From: Pseudomonadales bacterium | GTDB taxonomy: Bacteria; Pseudomonadota; Gammaproteobacteria; Pseudomonadales; Pseudohongiellaceae | Reading direction: 5' to 3' | Assembly: GCA_022819645.1 (NCBI GenBank) | Contig: JAJEGU010000015.1 | Coordinates: 1-61,495 of the forward strand | Length of the DNA stretch: 61,495 bases | In this document: positions 42,341 through 51,457 of the stretch, piece after piece | How positions within the stretch are numbered: the first letter of the stretch is position 1 | Layout of the letters: each line of letters starts with the position of its first letter | Translations under genes and position numbers: made by a program | Notes under the pieces: model-generated | Databases searched by the model: none | Seen by the model: the letters and a program-made list of their open reading frames with translations, nothing else | Told to the model about the DNA's origin: nothing

Positions 42341-43092
42341 GGTTCGGCATCGTCCATGGTATAGCCGAAACTGTAAATGATGCGGCGCGCCTCGGGGCCG
42401 CGCAGAAACTCGAGAAAGGCGCCGGCAGCGGCGTTCTCCTCGTTCAGCAACACGGCATATTGGCGGATCGGCGAGTGCAGTTCAGCCGGCACGAGCCAGC
42501 CCGAGCCCTGCTCGATGACGCCGTTCCTCCCCACCTGGGACAGCGCGACGAATCCGAGCGGCGCATTGCCCGTGGCGACGAACTGGTAAGCCTGGGAAAT
42601 GTTCTCGCCCATGATCAGGCTGTCGGCGAGTTGCTCGCCCAGGCCGAGATTGTCGATCGCTTCCCGGGCGGCAAGGCCGTATGGGGCGAGCCTGGGGTTC
42701 GCCAGGGCGATCTTGCCGCCGGCGTTCGCGGTCAGTGATCCGCCGGTAATCGCGAGTGACGGCTCCGCCGTCCAGAGCACCAGGCGTCCGATTGCATACG
42801 CCCGCAGGCTTTCCGCCACGGCAAGTCCTTCTTCGGCCAATAACTGCGGTTTTTCCCGGTCCGCGGACAGAAAGGCGTCGAACGGCGCGCCGTTTTGCAC
42901 CTGGGCGTAAAACCTCGCCGAAGAGCCGAAGACAAGTTCGATTTCATGCGGCTGCAGCAATTCAAACTGTTCGACGAGCATTTCCGCCGGCCGCGAAAAA
43001 TTCGCCGCGACCGCGACCCGGGCCTCGTCCGCAAGCGCCGGCGCGAAGCCCGAGGCAAACAGGATCGAAAATGAAAGTACGCGAGTGAACAT
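42337..43092 (-). CDS. modA: Molybdate-binding periplasmic protein
   Basis: ModA captures molybdate in the periplasm. The 251-residue protein starts at ATG 43092 with a signal peptide (FTRVLSFSILFASGFAPALA) and has the family stretches VAVAANFSRPAEML, FGSSARFYAQVQNGAPFDAF and FLSADREKP. ModE is not seen nearby, so regulation is unclear. Confidence 0.95.
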   Translation of the reverse strand: MFTRVLSFSILFASGFAPALADEARVAVAANFSRPAEMLVEQFELLQPHEIELVFGSSARFYAQVQNGAPFDAFLSADREKPQLLAEEGLAVAESLRAYAIGRLVLWTAEPSLAITGGSLTANAGGKIALANPRLAPYGLAAREAIDNLGLGEQLADSLIMGENISQAYQFVATGNAPLGFVALSQVGRNGVIEQGSGWLVPAELHSPIRQYAVLLNEENAAAGAFLEFLRGPEARRIIYSFGYTMDDAEP

Positions 43093-43168
43093 TTGCAAAT
43101 GGCGCCTCAGCAAGGGCATTTATAACCCGCGAGCTTCGCGGGGAGCAATAATCGAGCCCTCGGGCGCC

Positions 43169-43915
43169 TCAAGCCCGGGATTGATCCCGGTAGCGGGCGA
43201 CAAATCGGCGCAGAATCTCGTGGGCCTCCGGCGTGTGTTCAACGCGGATGCGGTCGGAAAGGGCCTTGGCGGCTTCGGGCGGAAAGTAGCCATGATGCTT
43301 GTACGCGTTGATGCGCACGTCGAATCCCTCGAAATCGCCCTCCGGATGGAACTGGGTGGCGTAGACGTTGACGCCGACGCGGAACATCTGCACCGGGCAC
43401 AGCGTTCCGCGCGCCAGCAGGGTGCTGCCCGGAGGCGTCTCGTCGCAGGCTTCCTTGTGGCCGACCAGCACCCGGATTACGGAAGGCATTCCTGCCAACA
43501 GCGGATCTGCGTGTCCGGCTTCGGTAATCTCGATATCGATTCCGCCGACGTCCTCGGCGTATTTCCCGGAAATCCCCGCCCCCAGATGGTTGCCGAGCAG
43601 TCCGTTACCCGAACAGCAGCCGAGAAAAGGGAAATCGCGGTCTATGACCTCGTCGAGCAGACGGCGGAAAAAGTCTTCGATGGCGGTCTGCAATTCCGAC
43701 TTCCGGTCTGGCGGCGTACTCAGATCGAAAGGACTGCCGCCAACGATAATCGCCGCATAATCGCGCAGATCGACCTCCGGGTCCGGCTCCCGTTCGAGCC
43801 GGATGCGATGCACCTGAGTCCGGTCGAGCCGCCCATATTGGCAAATCTTCCACAACTCGCCATCGGCGGTGTCGTCCTCGGGTCGAAGTTGCAATATCAG
43901 AAAGTGCTTGCTCAT
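43169..43915 (-). CDS. Class I glutamine amidotransferase-like protein
   Basis: The 248-residue protein has the class I GATase fold: Cys in FLGCCSGNGLLG (the nucleophile elbow is usually G-x-C-x-G) and His-Glu in TQFHPEGDFEG. It lacks any attached synthetase domain, so it may be a stand-alone hydrolase or work with an unlinked partner. ATG 43915 (MSKHFLILQLRPED) is preferred to a longer frame to 43963. It is co-directional with the mod genes but 77 bp away. Confidence 0.85.
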   Translation of the reverse strand: MSKHFLILQLRPEDDTADGELWKICQYGRLDRTQVHRIRLEREPDPEVDLRDYAAIIVGGSPFDLSTPPDRKSELQTAIEDFFRRLLDEVIDRDFPFLGCCSGNGLLGNHLGAGISGKYAEDVGGIDIEITEAGHADPLLAGMPSVIRVLVGHKEACDETPPGSTLLARGTLCPVQMFRVGVNVYATQFHPEGDFEGFDVRINAYKHHGYFPPEAAKALSDRIRVEHTPEAHEILRRFVARYRDQSRA

Positions 43916-44023
43916 CACCTTGGCCGCAATATTGCCAACTGCGGCATTGTGTCCATTTTTCATCCCAAGTCAATCCGAAAACATGGGACACCTGCTTGCT
44001 CTGTTGAGCCAATCCGCTGGCGG

Positions 44024-44566
44024 TCAGTTCGTCGCATGCGTGGATTTAAGATTCGTTTCAACCTCCTGTGCTAGGTTGTACACGCTCGCAATGTTGTATT
44101 GGCGACCAAGTTTCGGAAAGTAATAGCGTCCGTGAGCCAGCCAGTGACGATAACCGAACGCGCTGCGGATTTCGCCGATCAGTTTCGCCGACATGGTGCC
44201 GTGACTGCGCCACACCTCGAGCAGGTCGTCCGAGAATGACACCGACTGTCCCTTGTCCCGGTAAAGATCACGCAGTTCCCGCGAAAGCGAGTCCTTTCTT
44301 TTCTCGAAGCATCGACGGAGATATTCGACCCTGAACGCAGCCTCGATCGAGGCCAACGCCATCATCGCAGATGCCGCATCGGCCTCGCGTAACCTTTCTT
44401 CCCGTTCAACTCGAATCTCGTCCTTCGTCCAGCTCTCGAATCTGATTGCAAAATTGGGGTTCGACTCGGTGTGGAACAGGTGGATGGCGTCTATTACGAC
44501 GGCATGATTTGCGGCCAATTCGCGGGCTTTCGGATACCCCTCTGAAATCGGTGCCCGTTTAGCCAC
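44024..44566 (-). CDS. HEPN-like protein with R-x4-H motif, second gene of a two-gene module
   Basis: The 180-residue, mostly helical protein has GYRHWLAHGRYY near the C-terminus, in which Arg140 and His145 make the R-x4-H motif of HEPN RNases. IEAAFRVEYLRRCFEKRKD precedes it. HEPN proteins with this motif are usually RNA-cleaving toxins or defence effectors. The start overlaps the upstream gene by eight bases, as in toxin-antitoxin pairs. The link to function is inference. Confidence 0.65.
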   Translation of the reverse strand: MAKRAPISEGYPKARELAANHAVVIDAIHLFHTESNPNFAIRFESWTKDEIRVEREERLREADAASAMMALASIEAAFRVEYLRRCFEKRKDSLSRELRDLYRDKGQSVSFSDDLLEVWRSHGTMSAKLIGEIRSAFGYRHWLAHGRYYFPKLGRQYNIASVYNLAQEVETNLKSTHATN

Positions 44567-45095
44567 CCGAGACTTCCATTATCGCTTCACGGAACGAATC
44601 CTTGCTGAATGGTTCATATGAAGTATCGAGCAGCTTTCTGGCAATGTACCAGCCAGCTTTCTTCACTTTCCTCCTGACTTGGTAACTGCTGGAACCCTCC
44701 GCGACCCCGTTGGCTTCGGCCGGTTTGGCTTGAGTCGGCTCGTAATCGCCAAACAGCACGATCTTCAGTGTCGCCCTCGGGCCCGACAGGTCCACTCTGC
44801 CTATCGCGCCGACCAGCCTTGTCCCGATAGGCTTCGCCACGATCTTGTCGTATCCGATGGTTAGGATGAGCTCTTCCGCGCCATAGGTTCCCAGATCGTC
44901 TTCCCTGAGTTGTATCGGCTTGCGCTCGATCTCAATGTCGCCGGCATAGGGTTTGAGGTGGTCTTCCATGCGGACATACAGTTCTTCGAGTTCCCGCAGC
45001 CAATCCGCCTTCCGCTTGTCCCAGTCGACCGCTTTTTCAGACTTGGCCAGCGCTGTCCTGCGTTCGACAAACTCGAAAAAATCCCGGTCGGTCAT
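44559..45095 (-). CDS. Hypothetical partner of the HEPN-like gene
   Basis: The 178-residue protein starts at ATG 45095 (MTDRDFFEFVERRTAL; an upstream GTG-type start at 45113 is possible). It has a helical N-terminus, a beta-rich middle (ELILTIGYDKIVAKPIGTRL, then RATLKIVLFGDYE) and a basic end (YQVRRKVKKAGWYIARKLLD). I do not recognise the family. Overlap with the HEPN-like gene suggests a matched pair, where this could be the antidote or a sensor. Confidence 0.6.
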   Translation of the reverse strand: MTDRDFFEFVERRTALAKSEKAVDWDKRKADWLRELEELYVRMEDHLKPYAGDIEIERKPIQLREDDLGTYGAEELILTIGYDKIVAKPIGTRLVGAIGRVDLSGPRATLKIVLFGDYEPTQAKPAEANGVAEGSSSYQVRRKVKKAGWYIARKLLDTSYEPFSKDSFREAIMEVSGG

Positions 45096-45266
45096 CGTCG
45101 TACCCTCAACCATCGTGGTATGGACGCCTATTGTCCCACCTTAAATGGAACAGGGGAAACTTTCGGCGAATTTAGTTGCGGGCGTAAGCATGGACTGTTC
45201 GTTGCGCCGACGACCGGGCGCTTGCCTTCACTCACAGCGCGCGCTCGGTGGCAACTTCGAGGCCGG

Positions 45267-46460
45267 ATGATTTATCATCCCGGCATGCCTCGAATCATCC
45301 CCCTTATCCTTGCTTTGTTACTGCCACTGGCAGGTCATGCGCAGGAGCAGACTTTTGCCGAATGGCTGGAGGAATTGCGGGCCGAGGCGCTTGCGCTGGG
45401 CTTCAGCGCGGAAACCTTGACCGCCCTCGATGGCATCGCTCCGCTGGAGCGCGTGCTGGAGCTTGACGGTTCCCAGCCCGAATTCGTGCAGACGTTCACG
45501 CGCTATATCGAATTGCGCGTAACTCCCAACCAGATTGCCCGCGGCCAGGCGCTTTTGCGCGAACATGCGGCCCTGCTTGGCGACGTGCAGGCGCGTTACG
45601 GCATCCAGCCGCATTACCTGGTCGCCTTCTGGGCCATCGAGAGCAATTTCGGCAGCGCCACCGGGGGATTCTCGGTGCTTGAGGCGCTTGCCACCCTGGC
45701 CTACGACCCGCGCCGGGCGGAGTTCTTCCGGGAACAGTTGCTGACGGCGCTCCAGATCATCGACGACGGCCATATTCCGGCTGAGCGCATGACTGGCTCC
45801 TGGGCGGGCGCCATGGGGCAATTGCAATTTCTGCCGACGGTGTTCAGGAACTACGCGGTCGACGGCGACGGCGACAACCGCGCCGATATCTGGAACAGCC
45901 TGCCCGACGTGTTCTATTCCGCTGCCAATTTCATCAGCCAGTCGGGCTGGCGCGGCGACGAGCGCTGGGGCAGGGAGGTGCTGTTGCCCGAGGACTTCGA
46001 CTATTCGCTGGTCGGCACGCGCAACCTGAAGCCGCTTGCCGAGTGGCGTGAAATGGGACTGCGCACAGTCGCCGGCGAGCCGATTCCGGTGGCGGACATG
46101 CGGGCGGCCGTGGCATTGCCCGCCGGCGCCGCCGGCCCGGCATTCCTGACTTACAACAACTTTCGCGTGACCATGTTGTACAACCCGTCGGTTTTCTACG
46201 CGATCACCGTGGGCTATCTGGCAGACCGCTTTGCCGGCGCCCCCGCCATCGCGCATATGCCCGTAAACGAAACCGCCCTGAGCCGGGTGCAGGTCGAGGA
46301 ATTGCAGGAATTGCTCAACGGCCGCGGCTTCGACTCCGGCGAACCCGATGGCCGCGTCGGTTCCCGCACCAGGGCTGCGATCCGTGGGTACCAGTCCGAA
46401 CAAGGCCTGATCCCCGACGGCCACGCCTCGATGGAATTGCTCGACAGATTGCGCGATTGA
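45267..46460 (+). CDS. Lytic murein transglycosylase (MltB-like) with peptidoglycan-binding domain
   Basis: The enzyme cleaves peptidoglycan glycan strands with 1,6-anhydro end formation. The 397-residue protein has a signal peptide ending GHAQ, an SLT_2 catalytic domain with Glu in AFWAIESNFG and GAMGQLQFLPT, and a C-terminal PG_binding_1 domain (LSRVQVEELQELLNGRGFD). ATG 45267 with GAGG upstream is preferred; ATG 45285 has no ribosome site. It lacks a lipobox, so it is periplasmic rather than lipid-anchored. Confidence 0.92.
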   Translation: MIYHPGMPRIIPLILALLLPLAGHAQEQTFAEWLEELRAEALALGFSAETLTALDGIAPLERVLELDGSQPEFVQTFTRYIELRVTPNQIARGQALLREHAALLGDVQARYGIQPHYLVAFWAIESNFGSATGGFSVLEALATLAYDPRRAEFFREQLLTALQIIDDGHIPAERMTGSWAGAMGQLQFLPTVFRNYAVDGDGDNRADIWNSLPDVFYSAANFISQSGWRGDERWGREVLLPEDFDYSLVGTRNLKPLAEWREMGLRTVAGEPIPVADMRAAVALPAGAAGPAFLTYNNFRVTMLYNPSVFYAITVGYLADRFAGAPAIAHMPVNETALSRVQVEELQELLNGRGFDSGEPDGRVGSRTRAAIRGYQSEQGLIPDGHASMELLDRLRD

Positions 46461-46489
46461 ACCAGGGCATTCGCGCCAGACAGCCCCAG

Positions 46490-47497
46490 ATGAATCCGAC
46501 TCATTCCGAAACGGCCTTGCGCAATTATCGCCGCGTGGCCCTGATAACCATCGCCGCGGTGTATTTCCTCATCCTGGTGGGCGCCACGGTGCGCGCTTCC
46601 GGGGCCGGTATGGGCTGCCCGGATTGGCCCACCTGTTTCGGGCGCTGGATTCCGCCGGTGAGCGAAGCGCAATTGCCGGCGAACTACCAGGAAATCTACG
46701 CCGATCTCGGCTATGCCGAAACCCGCTTCAACGTCGTAAAGACCTGGACCGAATATCTCAATCGCCTGACCGGCGTCGCCATCGGCCTGCTGATCCTGCT
46801 GACCGCCATCTATTCCTGGTCCTGCCGCCGATACGACCGCTGGATTCCGCTGGCCTCGGTCGCGGCCTTCGTGATGGTGTCAATCCAGGGCTGGCTCGGC
46901 GCGCGCGTCGTCGGCTCCAATCTGCAACCCGGCATCATCACGATTCACATGTTGATGGCGCTGGCGATCGTCGGCGTATTGCTGTTCGGCTTTTTCCGCT
47001 CGAATCGGGAAATCATGGCCCGCCAGCCGATCGACGGCATCGACCCGCGCTTTGCCACATGGCTATACATCGTGCTTGGCTGCACCGTGTTGCAGGTAAC
47101 GCTCGGCACCCAGGTACGCGAGATGACGGACTTCATCAGCCGCATGCAAGGCGAGGAAATGCGTTCGAGCTGGATCCAGGCCATGCCCTGGTTCTTCTAC
47201 GTGCATCGCAGTTTCTCCGCGCTCGTGCTGCTGGCCAACGGCTGGCTGCTTTTCCTGTTGACCCGGTCCCTGGGCTGGGAGCACATACTTACGCGACTCA
47301 CAGCCGCCACGTTCGTCGTGGTCGGAGTCGCGATCGTGTCCGGCGCCACGCTCGGCCACCTGGGCATGCCGGCCTTCGTCCAGCCCGCGCATCTGCTTGC
47401 CGCGTCGCTGCTGTTCGGATTGCAATTCCTGCTCTGGATGGGCTATCGTCAGGGTTTCCGGTTGCTTTCCCATCGGGGTGACGGCCATCAAATCTGA
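46490..47497 (+). CDS. ctaA: Heme A synthase (CtaA/Cox15 family)
   Basis: The enzyme oxidises heme O to heme A for cytochrome aa3-type oxidases in the inner membrane. The 335-residue protein has eight hydrophobic segments, the Cox15 signature VRASGAGMGCPDWPTCFG, and the His ligands in EYLNRLTG, TIHMLMA, VHRSFSA and QPAHLLAA. A TTG 46457 start is possible but ATG 46490 is closer to the family start. No other oxidase assembly gene is near. It overlaps the next gene by 20 bp. Confidence 0.93.
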   Translation: MNPTHSETALRNYRRVALITIAAVYFLILVGATVRASGAGMGCPDWPTCFGRWIPPVSEAQLPANYQEIYADLGYAETRFNVVKTWTEYLNRLTGVAIGLLILLTAIYSWSCRRYDRWIPLASVAAFVMVSIQGWLGARVVGSNLQPGIITIHMLMALAIVGVLLFGFFRSNREIMARQPIDGIDPRFATWLYIVLGCTVLQVTLGTQVREMTDFISRMQGEEMRSSWIQAMPWFFYVHRSFSALVLLANGWLLFLLTRSLGWEHILTRLTAATFVVVGVAIVSGATLGHLGMPAFVQPAHLLAASLLFGLQFLLWMGYRQGFRLLSHRGDGHQI

Positions 47498-49643
47498 TTC
47501 TGCCTGCGGCGCCATCTCGGCGCTTTTCTTTTTTCTGCTCTGTTCCGGTGCGGCAGTGGGCCAGGACGATAGGGCCAACAGCGACGAAGACAGCACCGTC
47601 AGTTATCCCGCCACCTATTTCAGCCAGTTCAATCCGGTTTCCGTGGACGACATGCTGTCCCGGATTCCGGGAATCGAACTGGTGCTCGAAACCTCGCGCG
47701 GCGGATTCGAGCGATTCAACCAGCAGGACCGTGGACTCGGCGGCAGTTCCCAGATTCTGATCGACGGCAAACGCCTGGCCGGCAAGGCCAACGAAGCGCG
47801 CGAGCAACTCGCGCGCATCGCGGCGGAAGAAGTCGATCACATCGAAATCATTCGCGGAACTTCTAGCGGCCTTGATGTGCAAAACGTGAGCCAGGTGGTG
47901 AACATCGTACTCAAGAGTTCCGCCGCCCGTTCAAGCATCGCCGCCCAGGCGGGCATGCAACGCTATACCGATGGCAATGTGGAACCCGAGGCGACGATTT
48001 CGCTCACCGGCCAGCGCGAAAGACTGAACTATCTGATCAGCGCCAGTTCGCAGAGTTTTTACCGCGCCGAGGACAGTCTCGAGGTCAGCACTTACCCCAA
48101 TGGCGCCCTGAACGAAATCATCACTTTCGACCGGGTCGCGGATCAGAACGCCTACCGCTTCAATTCCAATCTGACCTACGACCTCGGCAGCGCCGACCGC
48201 ATCGCCTTGAACGTGCTGTACAACCGTAACGATCCACCGAGTTCGCTCACGCGCAGCATCACGGATTACAACGGTGTCGCGCCATTGACCACCCGGGAGC
48301 GGGAAGACGTGCCGGCGACCCAGTCCAACTGGGAAATTGGCGGCGATTACGAGCACATCTTCCTCGATGGTTCGCGTTACAAGTTGCTGTTCATCGTCAA
48401 CGACCGCGACAACGAGGTTCTGCGCGAGCGTTGGGAGTTCGACGCCCCCGGCGAGGTAGAACGCAAGAATCTCTTTTTGCAGAACGCCAGCAGCTACCAG
48501 GAAAAGATCGTGCGCACTTCCTACACCTGGAGTTTCGGCGAAGGGCAGGGACTCGAACTCGGCGTGGAGGGCGCCCGCACGACGCAGGACACTTCGCTGA
48601 AACTCGGCCGCCCCCTGAACGGGCCGGCGGACCCTGAAGTCGGCGGGCTGGTGCGAATTCCGGTCGGCAACGCGGTTTCCACGGTCGAGGAAGACCGTGT
48701 CGAGGCCTTTGCGGTACACAATTGGCGGCTGAACCCGCGCATGCGGCTCGAATCCTCGCTCATTGGCGAATTCTCGGAAATCACTCAGACCGGCGACGTC
48801 TACAACTCCCGGGATTTCCAGTTTCTCAAGCCGAAAGTCGATTTCCGCTACGACATCAGTCCAGCGCTGCAATTGCAGGCTTCGATCGAGAAAGTCGTTT
48901 CCCAGCTCAGCTTCGCCGATTTTTCCGCCAACACCAATCAGCGCGACGAAGACCAGGACACCATCGCCGGCAATCCGGAACTCGAACAGGAACAGATCTG
49001 GCAATATAGCGCGAACCTCGATTTCCGGCTGCCGAACGACGGCGGCGTACTCAGTTCGCGGCTGTTCTATTACGATGTGGGCAATTCCATCGGCCGCATC
49101 GAGTTGCATACGCCCGGTCCGCGATTGGCCGCGACCAACGGCAATGTCGGCAACGGCTCCATACTCGGCTTCAATTTCGACGCCAGCGTGCGGTTCGGCT
49201 TTCTCGGCCTGCCCCAGGCGCTGGCGACGTTCGGCCTGTTATTGCAGGACTCCGCCATCGACGACCCGCTGATCGGTATCGAACGCAAGGTCGTGCCCTA
49301 TGACCGCGGCAGCTTTCGTCTCGGCTTCCGCCACGACGTTTCCAGGCTGGGACTGAATTACGGTTTCAACTACCGCGACCGCATCGGCGGTAATCGCACA
49401 CTGTTCGACATCGACAATGTGCTCTATCTGAATGCGCAAAGCGATCTGACGGTTTTCGTGGAAAAGAGCGGTATCGCCGGATTGACCTTCCGCCTGGAAG
49501 CGCGAAACTTGCGCGACCACGTCGAACGGCGCACGCGCTTCCGTTACTTCGGCTATTTGCGCGACCGTATGTTGCGCGAGACCGAAAACTTCGCGGTCAC
49601 CACCGGCTTGCAATTCGCCTTTTCAGTACGCGGCAACTTCTGA
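47478..49643 (+). CDS. TonB-dependent outer-membrane receptor
   Basis: The 721-residue protein (GTG 47478) has a hydrophobic signal segment (ISALFFFLLCSGAAVGQ), a plug domain (DDMLSRIPGIELV, ILIDGKRLAGK, HIEIIRG) and a 22-strand barrel ending in F. No siderophore-specific motif can be named. The start inside the heme A synthase gene suggests co-expression. Confidence 0.9.
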   Translation: MTAIKSDSACGAISALFFFLLCSGAAVGQDDRANSDEDSTVSYPATYFSQFNPVSVDDMLSRIPGIELVLETSRGGFERFNQQDRGLGGSSQILIDGKRLAGKANEAREQLARIAAEEVDHIEIIRGTSSGLDVQNVSQVVNIVLKSSAARSSIAAQAGMQRYTDGNVEPEATISLTGQRERLNYLISASSQSFYRAEDSLEVSTYPNGALNEIITFDRVADQNAYRFNSNLTYDLGSADRIALNVLYNRNDPPSSLTRSITDYNGVAPLTTREREDVPATQSNWEIGGDYEHIFLDGSRYKLLFIVNDRDNEVLRERWEFDAPGEVERKNLFLQNASSYQEKIVRTSYTWSFGEGQGLELGVEGARTTQDTSLKLGRPLNGPADPEVGGLVRIPVGNAVSTVEEDRVEAFAVHNWRLNPRMRLESSLIGEFSEITQTGDVYNSRDFQFLKPKVDFRYDISPALQLQASIEKVVSQLSFADFSANTNQRDEDQDTIAGNPELEQEQIWQYSANLDFRLPNDGGVLSSRLFYYDVGNSIGRIELHTPGPRLAATNGNVGNGSILGFNFDASVRFGFLGLPQALATFGLLLQDSAIDDPLIGIERKVVPYDRGSFRLGFRHDVSRLGLNYGFNYRDRIGGNRTLFDIDNVLYLNAQSDLTVFVEKSGIAGLTFRLEARNLRDHVERRTRFRYFGYLRDRMLRETENFAVTTGLQFAFSVRGNF

Positions 49644-49651
49644 CCGCCCGC

Positions 49652-50992
49652 TTAGAACGTAAACACCAGGCCAAGGTAGCCGTAGCGGGTGTTTTCCTCG
49701 AACAGGCCGTTGGCGTTCAGCAGAACCGCCCCGGTGTCCAATTGCAAGTTGCCGGGGATCACATCCCAGCGGATACGGAATTCGAGGTGCTGGCCAAGGT
49801 AGTCGCCGGATTCTCCGCTTCGGTCCCACATCCGCGTGCGGCCCCAGAAATCGCGCGCTTGCGCGAGCCAGAAGTGCCGGTAGGAAACCATGACGTTGAG
49901 GTCGGGCCGGGGGTCGGCGAACAGGCGGATTCCCGGAGTGACGAGGTTCGAGCGACTGAAGGGCTGGTACAGGCCCACCATGCCAAACTCGAACGTCGTC
50001 ACGCCGAACAGCGAATCGAAACGGCCGTTTTCCAGGTCATACGGATCCTCGTCGCCGCTGGCGTAATCGAATTCCAGCACCGCGCGCACCGAGTTGGGAA
50101 AGCTGTAGCCCAGCGCGGCATAGTGAAAATGTGCGCGATGTTCCAACAAGGGCCGAAACACGGCCCTCTCGATCCTGCTGTCGCCGAATTGCAGCATCGA
50201 TTCAATCTCGAAATCGAACTCCCTGCTTGCCGCCGGCTTGCGCAGGCGCAGGCCCGCGGTATGAATGCGCCGGTCGCGGGTGGCGACTCCCGGCCTGTCG
50301 GTTTCGTGCAAGTAAAAATAGAAGAAGTCGGTATCGAACGGTGCGCTCGATGGTCGCAAGGTGTAACTGGCGGCGAAAAATCGCTGGGCGTCGCTTGACT
50401 GGTCCGTGATCCGTTCGTTGTCCAGCAGGCCGAGCCGGTCGGACGGCAGCCTGCGGACTACCTGGGACCCCAGCAAGCGCACCAGGGCGCCGCTCTCCAG
50501 TGGCTGAATCCACTCGAATCCGTCAAAGGCGTTGATGGCGTTGCGAAACCGATTGCGGGCGAGAAAGCGGCGGCTGCCCCAATCGGTAGTCAGGCGGCCG
50601 AGGCGGATGCTGCCGTCGCGGGGCAGATCGAACTTGAGCGTCGCTTGCAACACCTCCAGCGCGTTGAAGGCCGTATTCGTTACGAAGGCGTCGTCGTCGG
50701 CCAGTTGCTGGCGCGCGTCGTAGAGTTCGAGTTGCACCTCGACGCCTCCGCTCCGGTAGCGGGTGTCAAGTATGGTCCGCTGGACAATCATGCTGTCGTC
50801 GGGGCTGGAGCCGAAGCGCGGGATATCGCTGATCGACTCGAAGCGGCTCATGTGCACGAAGTCGACGCTGAATCCTTCCGGCGGCGCAAGCGCATCCTGA
50901 ATCCGCCAGGGCGCTTCGGCTGCGCCCGCCATGTTCATGGCTGTCCCGAACAGGGCGCAGGCAAACACGGCCGAGTGGCTGACTGCTGACAT
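49652..50992 (-). CDS. Alginate-export-type outer-membrane porin
   Basis: The 446-residue protein has a signal peptide ending AGAAEA and a beta-barrel pattern throughout. DTRYRSGGVEVQLELYDARQ, LRLGRLTTDWGSRRF-like (IRLGRLTTDWGSRRF) and YRHFWLAQARDFWG match the alginate_export family (AlgE-like). It converges on the TonB receptor with 8 bp between stops. The substrate is unknown; alginate is not implied. Confidence 0.85.
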   Translation of the reverse strand: MSAVSHSAVFACALFGTAMNMAGAAEAPWRIQDALAPPEGFSVDFVHMSRFESISDIPRFGSSPDDSMIVQRTILDTRYRSGGVEVQLELYDARQQLADDDAFVTNTAFNALEVLQATLKFDLPRDGSIRLGRLTTDWGSRRFLARNRFRNAINAFDGFEWIQPLESGALVRLLGSQVVRRLPSDRLGLLDNERITDQSSDAQRFFAASYTLRPSSAPFDTDFFYFYLHETDRPGVATRDRRIHTAGLRLRKPAASREFDFEIESMLQFGDSRIERAVFRPLLEHRAHFHYAALGYSFPNSVRAVLEFDYASGDEDPYDLENGRFDSLFGVTTFEFGMVGLYQPFSRSNLVTPGIRLFADPRPDLNVMVSYRHFWLAQARDFWGRTRMWDRSGESGDYLGQHLEFRIRWDVIPGNLQLDTGAVLLNANGLFEENTRYGYLGLVFTF

Positions 50993-51457
50993 GTTGTGAG
51001 TCTTGCAATACGTGGGAAGTTCGGCGGCGCAAGATGGTACTTCAGTTCAACTGTTATTGCGAGGCGAATCATGAGCGAGACTTCAATCAATATGTGCTTC
51101 GACCCGCCGCCGACCCCCACCAAAACCGCTATGCGGTTTTGACTCCCCCAGAGGGGGAGTAAATCACATCGAGCCCGCACCGACACACTCCCCCGAGGAT
51201 GAGTAATCCCATCGAGCCCGCACTGACACACTCCCCCTCCGGGGGAGTCGAATCTGCTCGGCAGATTCGGTGGGGGCTCCCTCGGCATGAAAAATCCCCA
51301 AGCGCAGCGCTTTACAGGAATCTGACAGCGAACCATAGAATCATGGGACACCCATCGCGCAAGCTGCATTGTCCGAATCATCCGGCGCTGGATTTTGATT
51401 TTGCCGAAGGTTACTCTTGCCGCAGCCGGCAGGCACAACCAAACGGAGGTTTCGCGG
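50993..51457. other. Divergent intergenic region with hairpin-rich repeats
   Basis: The gap between two divergent genes has no gene. Most of it is a palindromic element at 51113-51280; the rest shows no motif I can name. Promoters for both directions must lie here, but I cannot place them. Confidence 0.6.
51113..51280. repeat. Hairpin-paired repeat with 43-bp tandem core
   Basis: The left arm reads ACCCCCACCAAAACCGC, hairpin, GACTCCCCCAGAGGGGGAGT; the right arm reads ACTCCCCCTCCGGGGGAGTC, hairpin, CGGTGGGGGCTCC. The arms are inverted copies, but the inner hairpin differs (AAAACCGC/GCGGTTTT against GAATCTGC/GCAGATTC). Two 43-bp units with CATCGAGCCCGCAC (51167 and 51210) lie between them. Confidence 0.75.

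Noticed and set aside
43964..44023. GTGTCCAT / ATGGGACAC strings around 43957-43990 as ends of a mobile element
   Set aside because: Too short, and no matching copy at the other side of the two-gene module could be shown.
51167..51240. Two near-identical direct repeats with 43-bp period, CRISPR-like at first sight
   Set aside because: Only two units, no variable spacers, and they lie inside a larger palindromic element; no cas genes are near.
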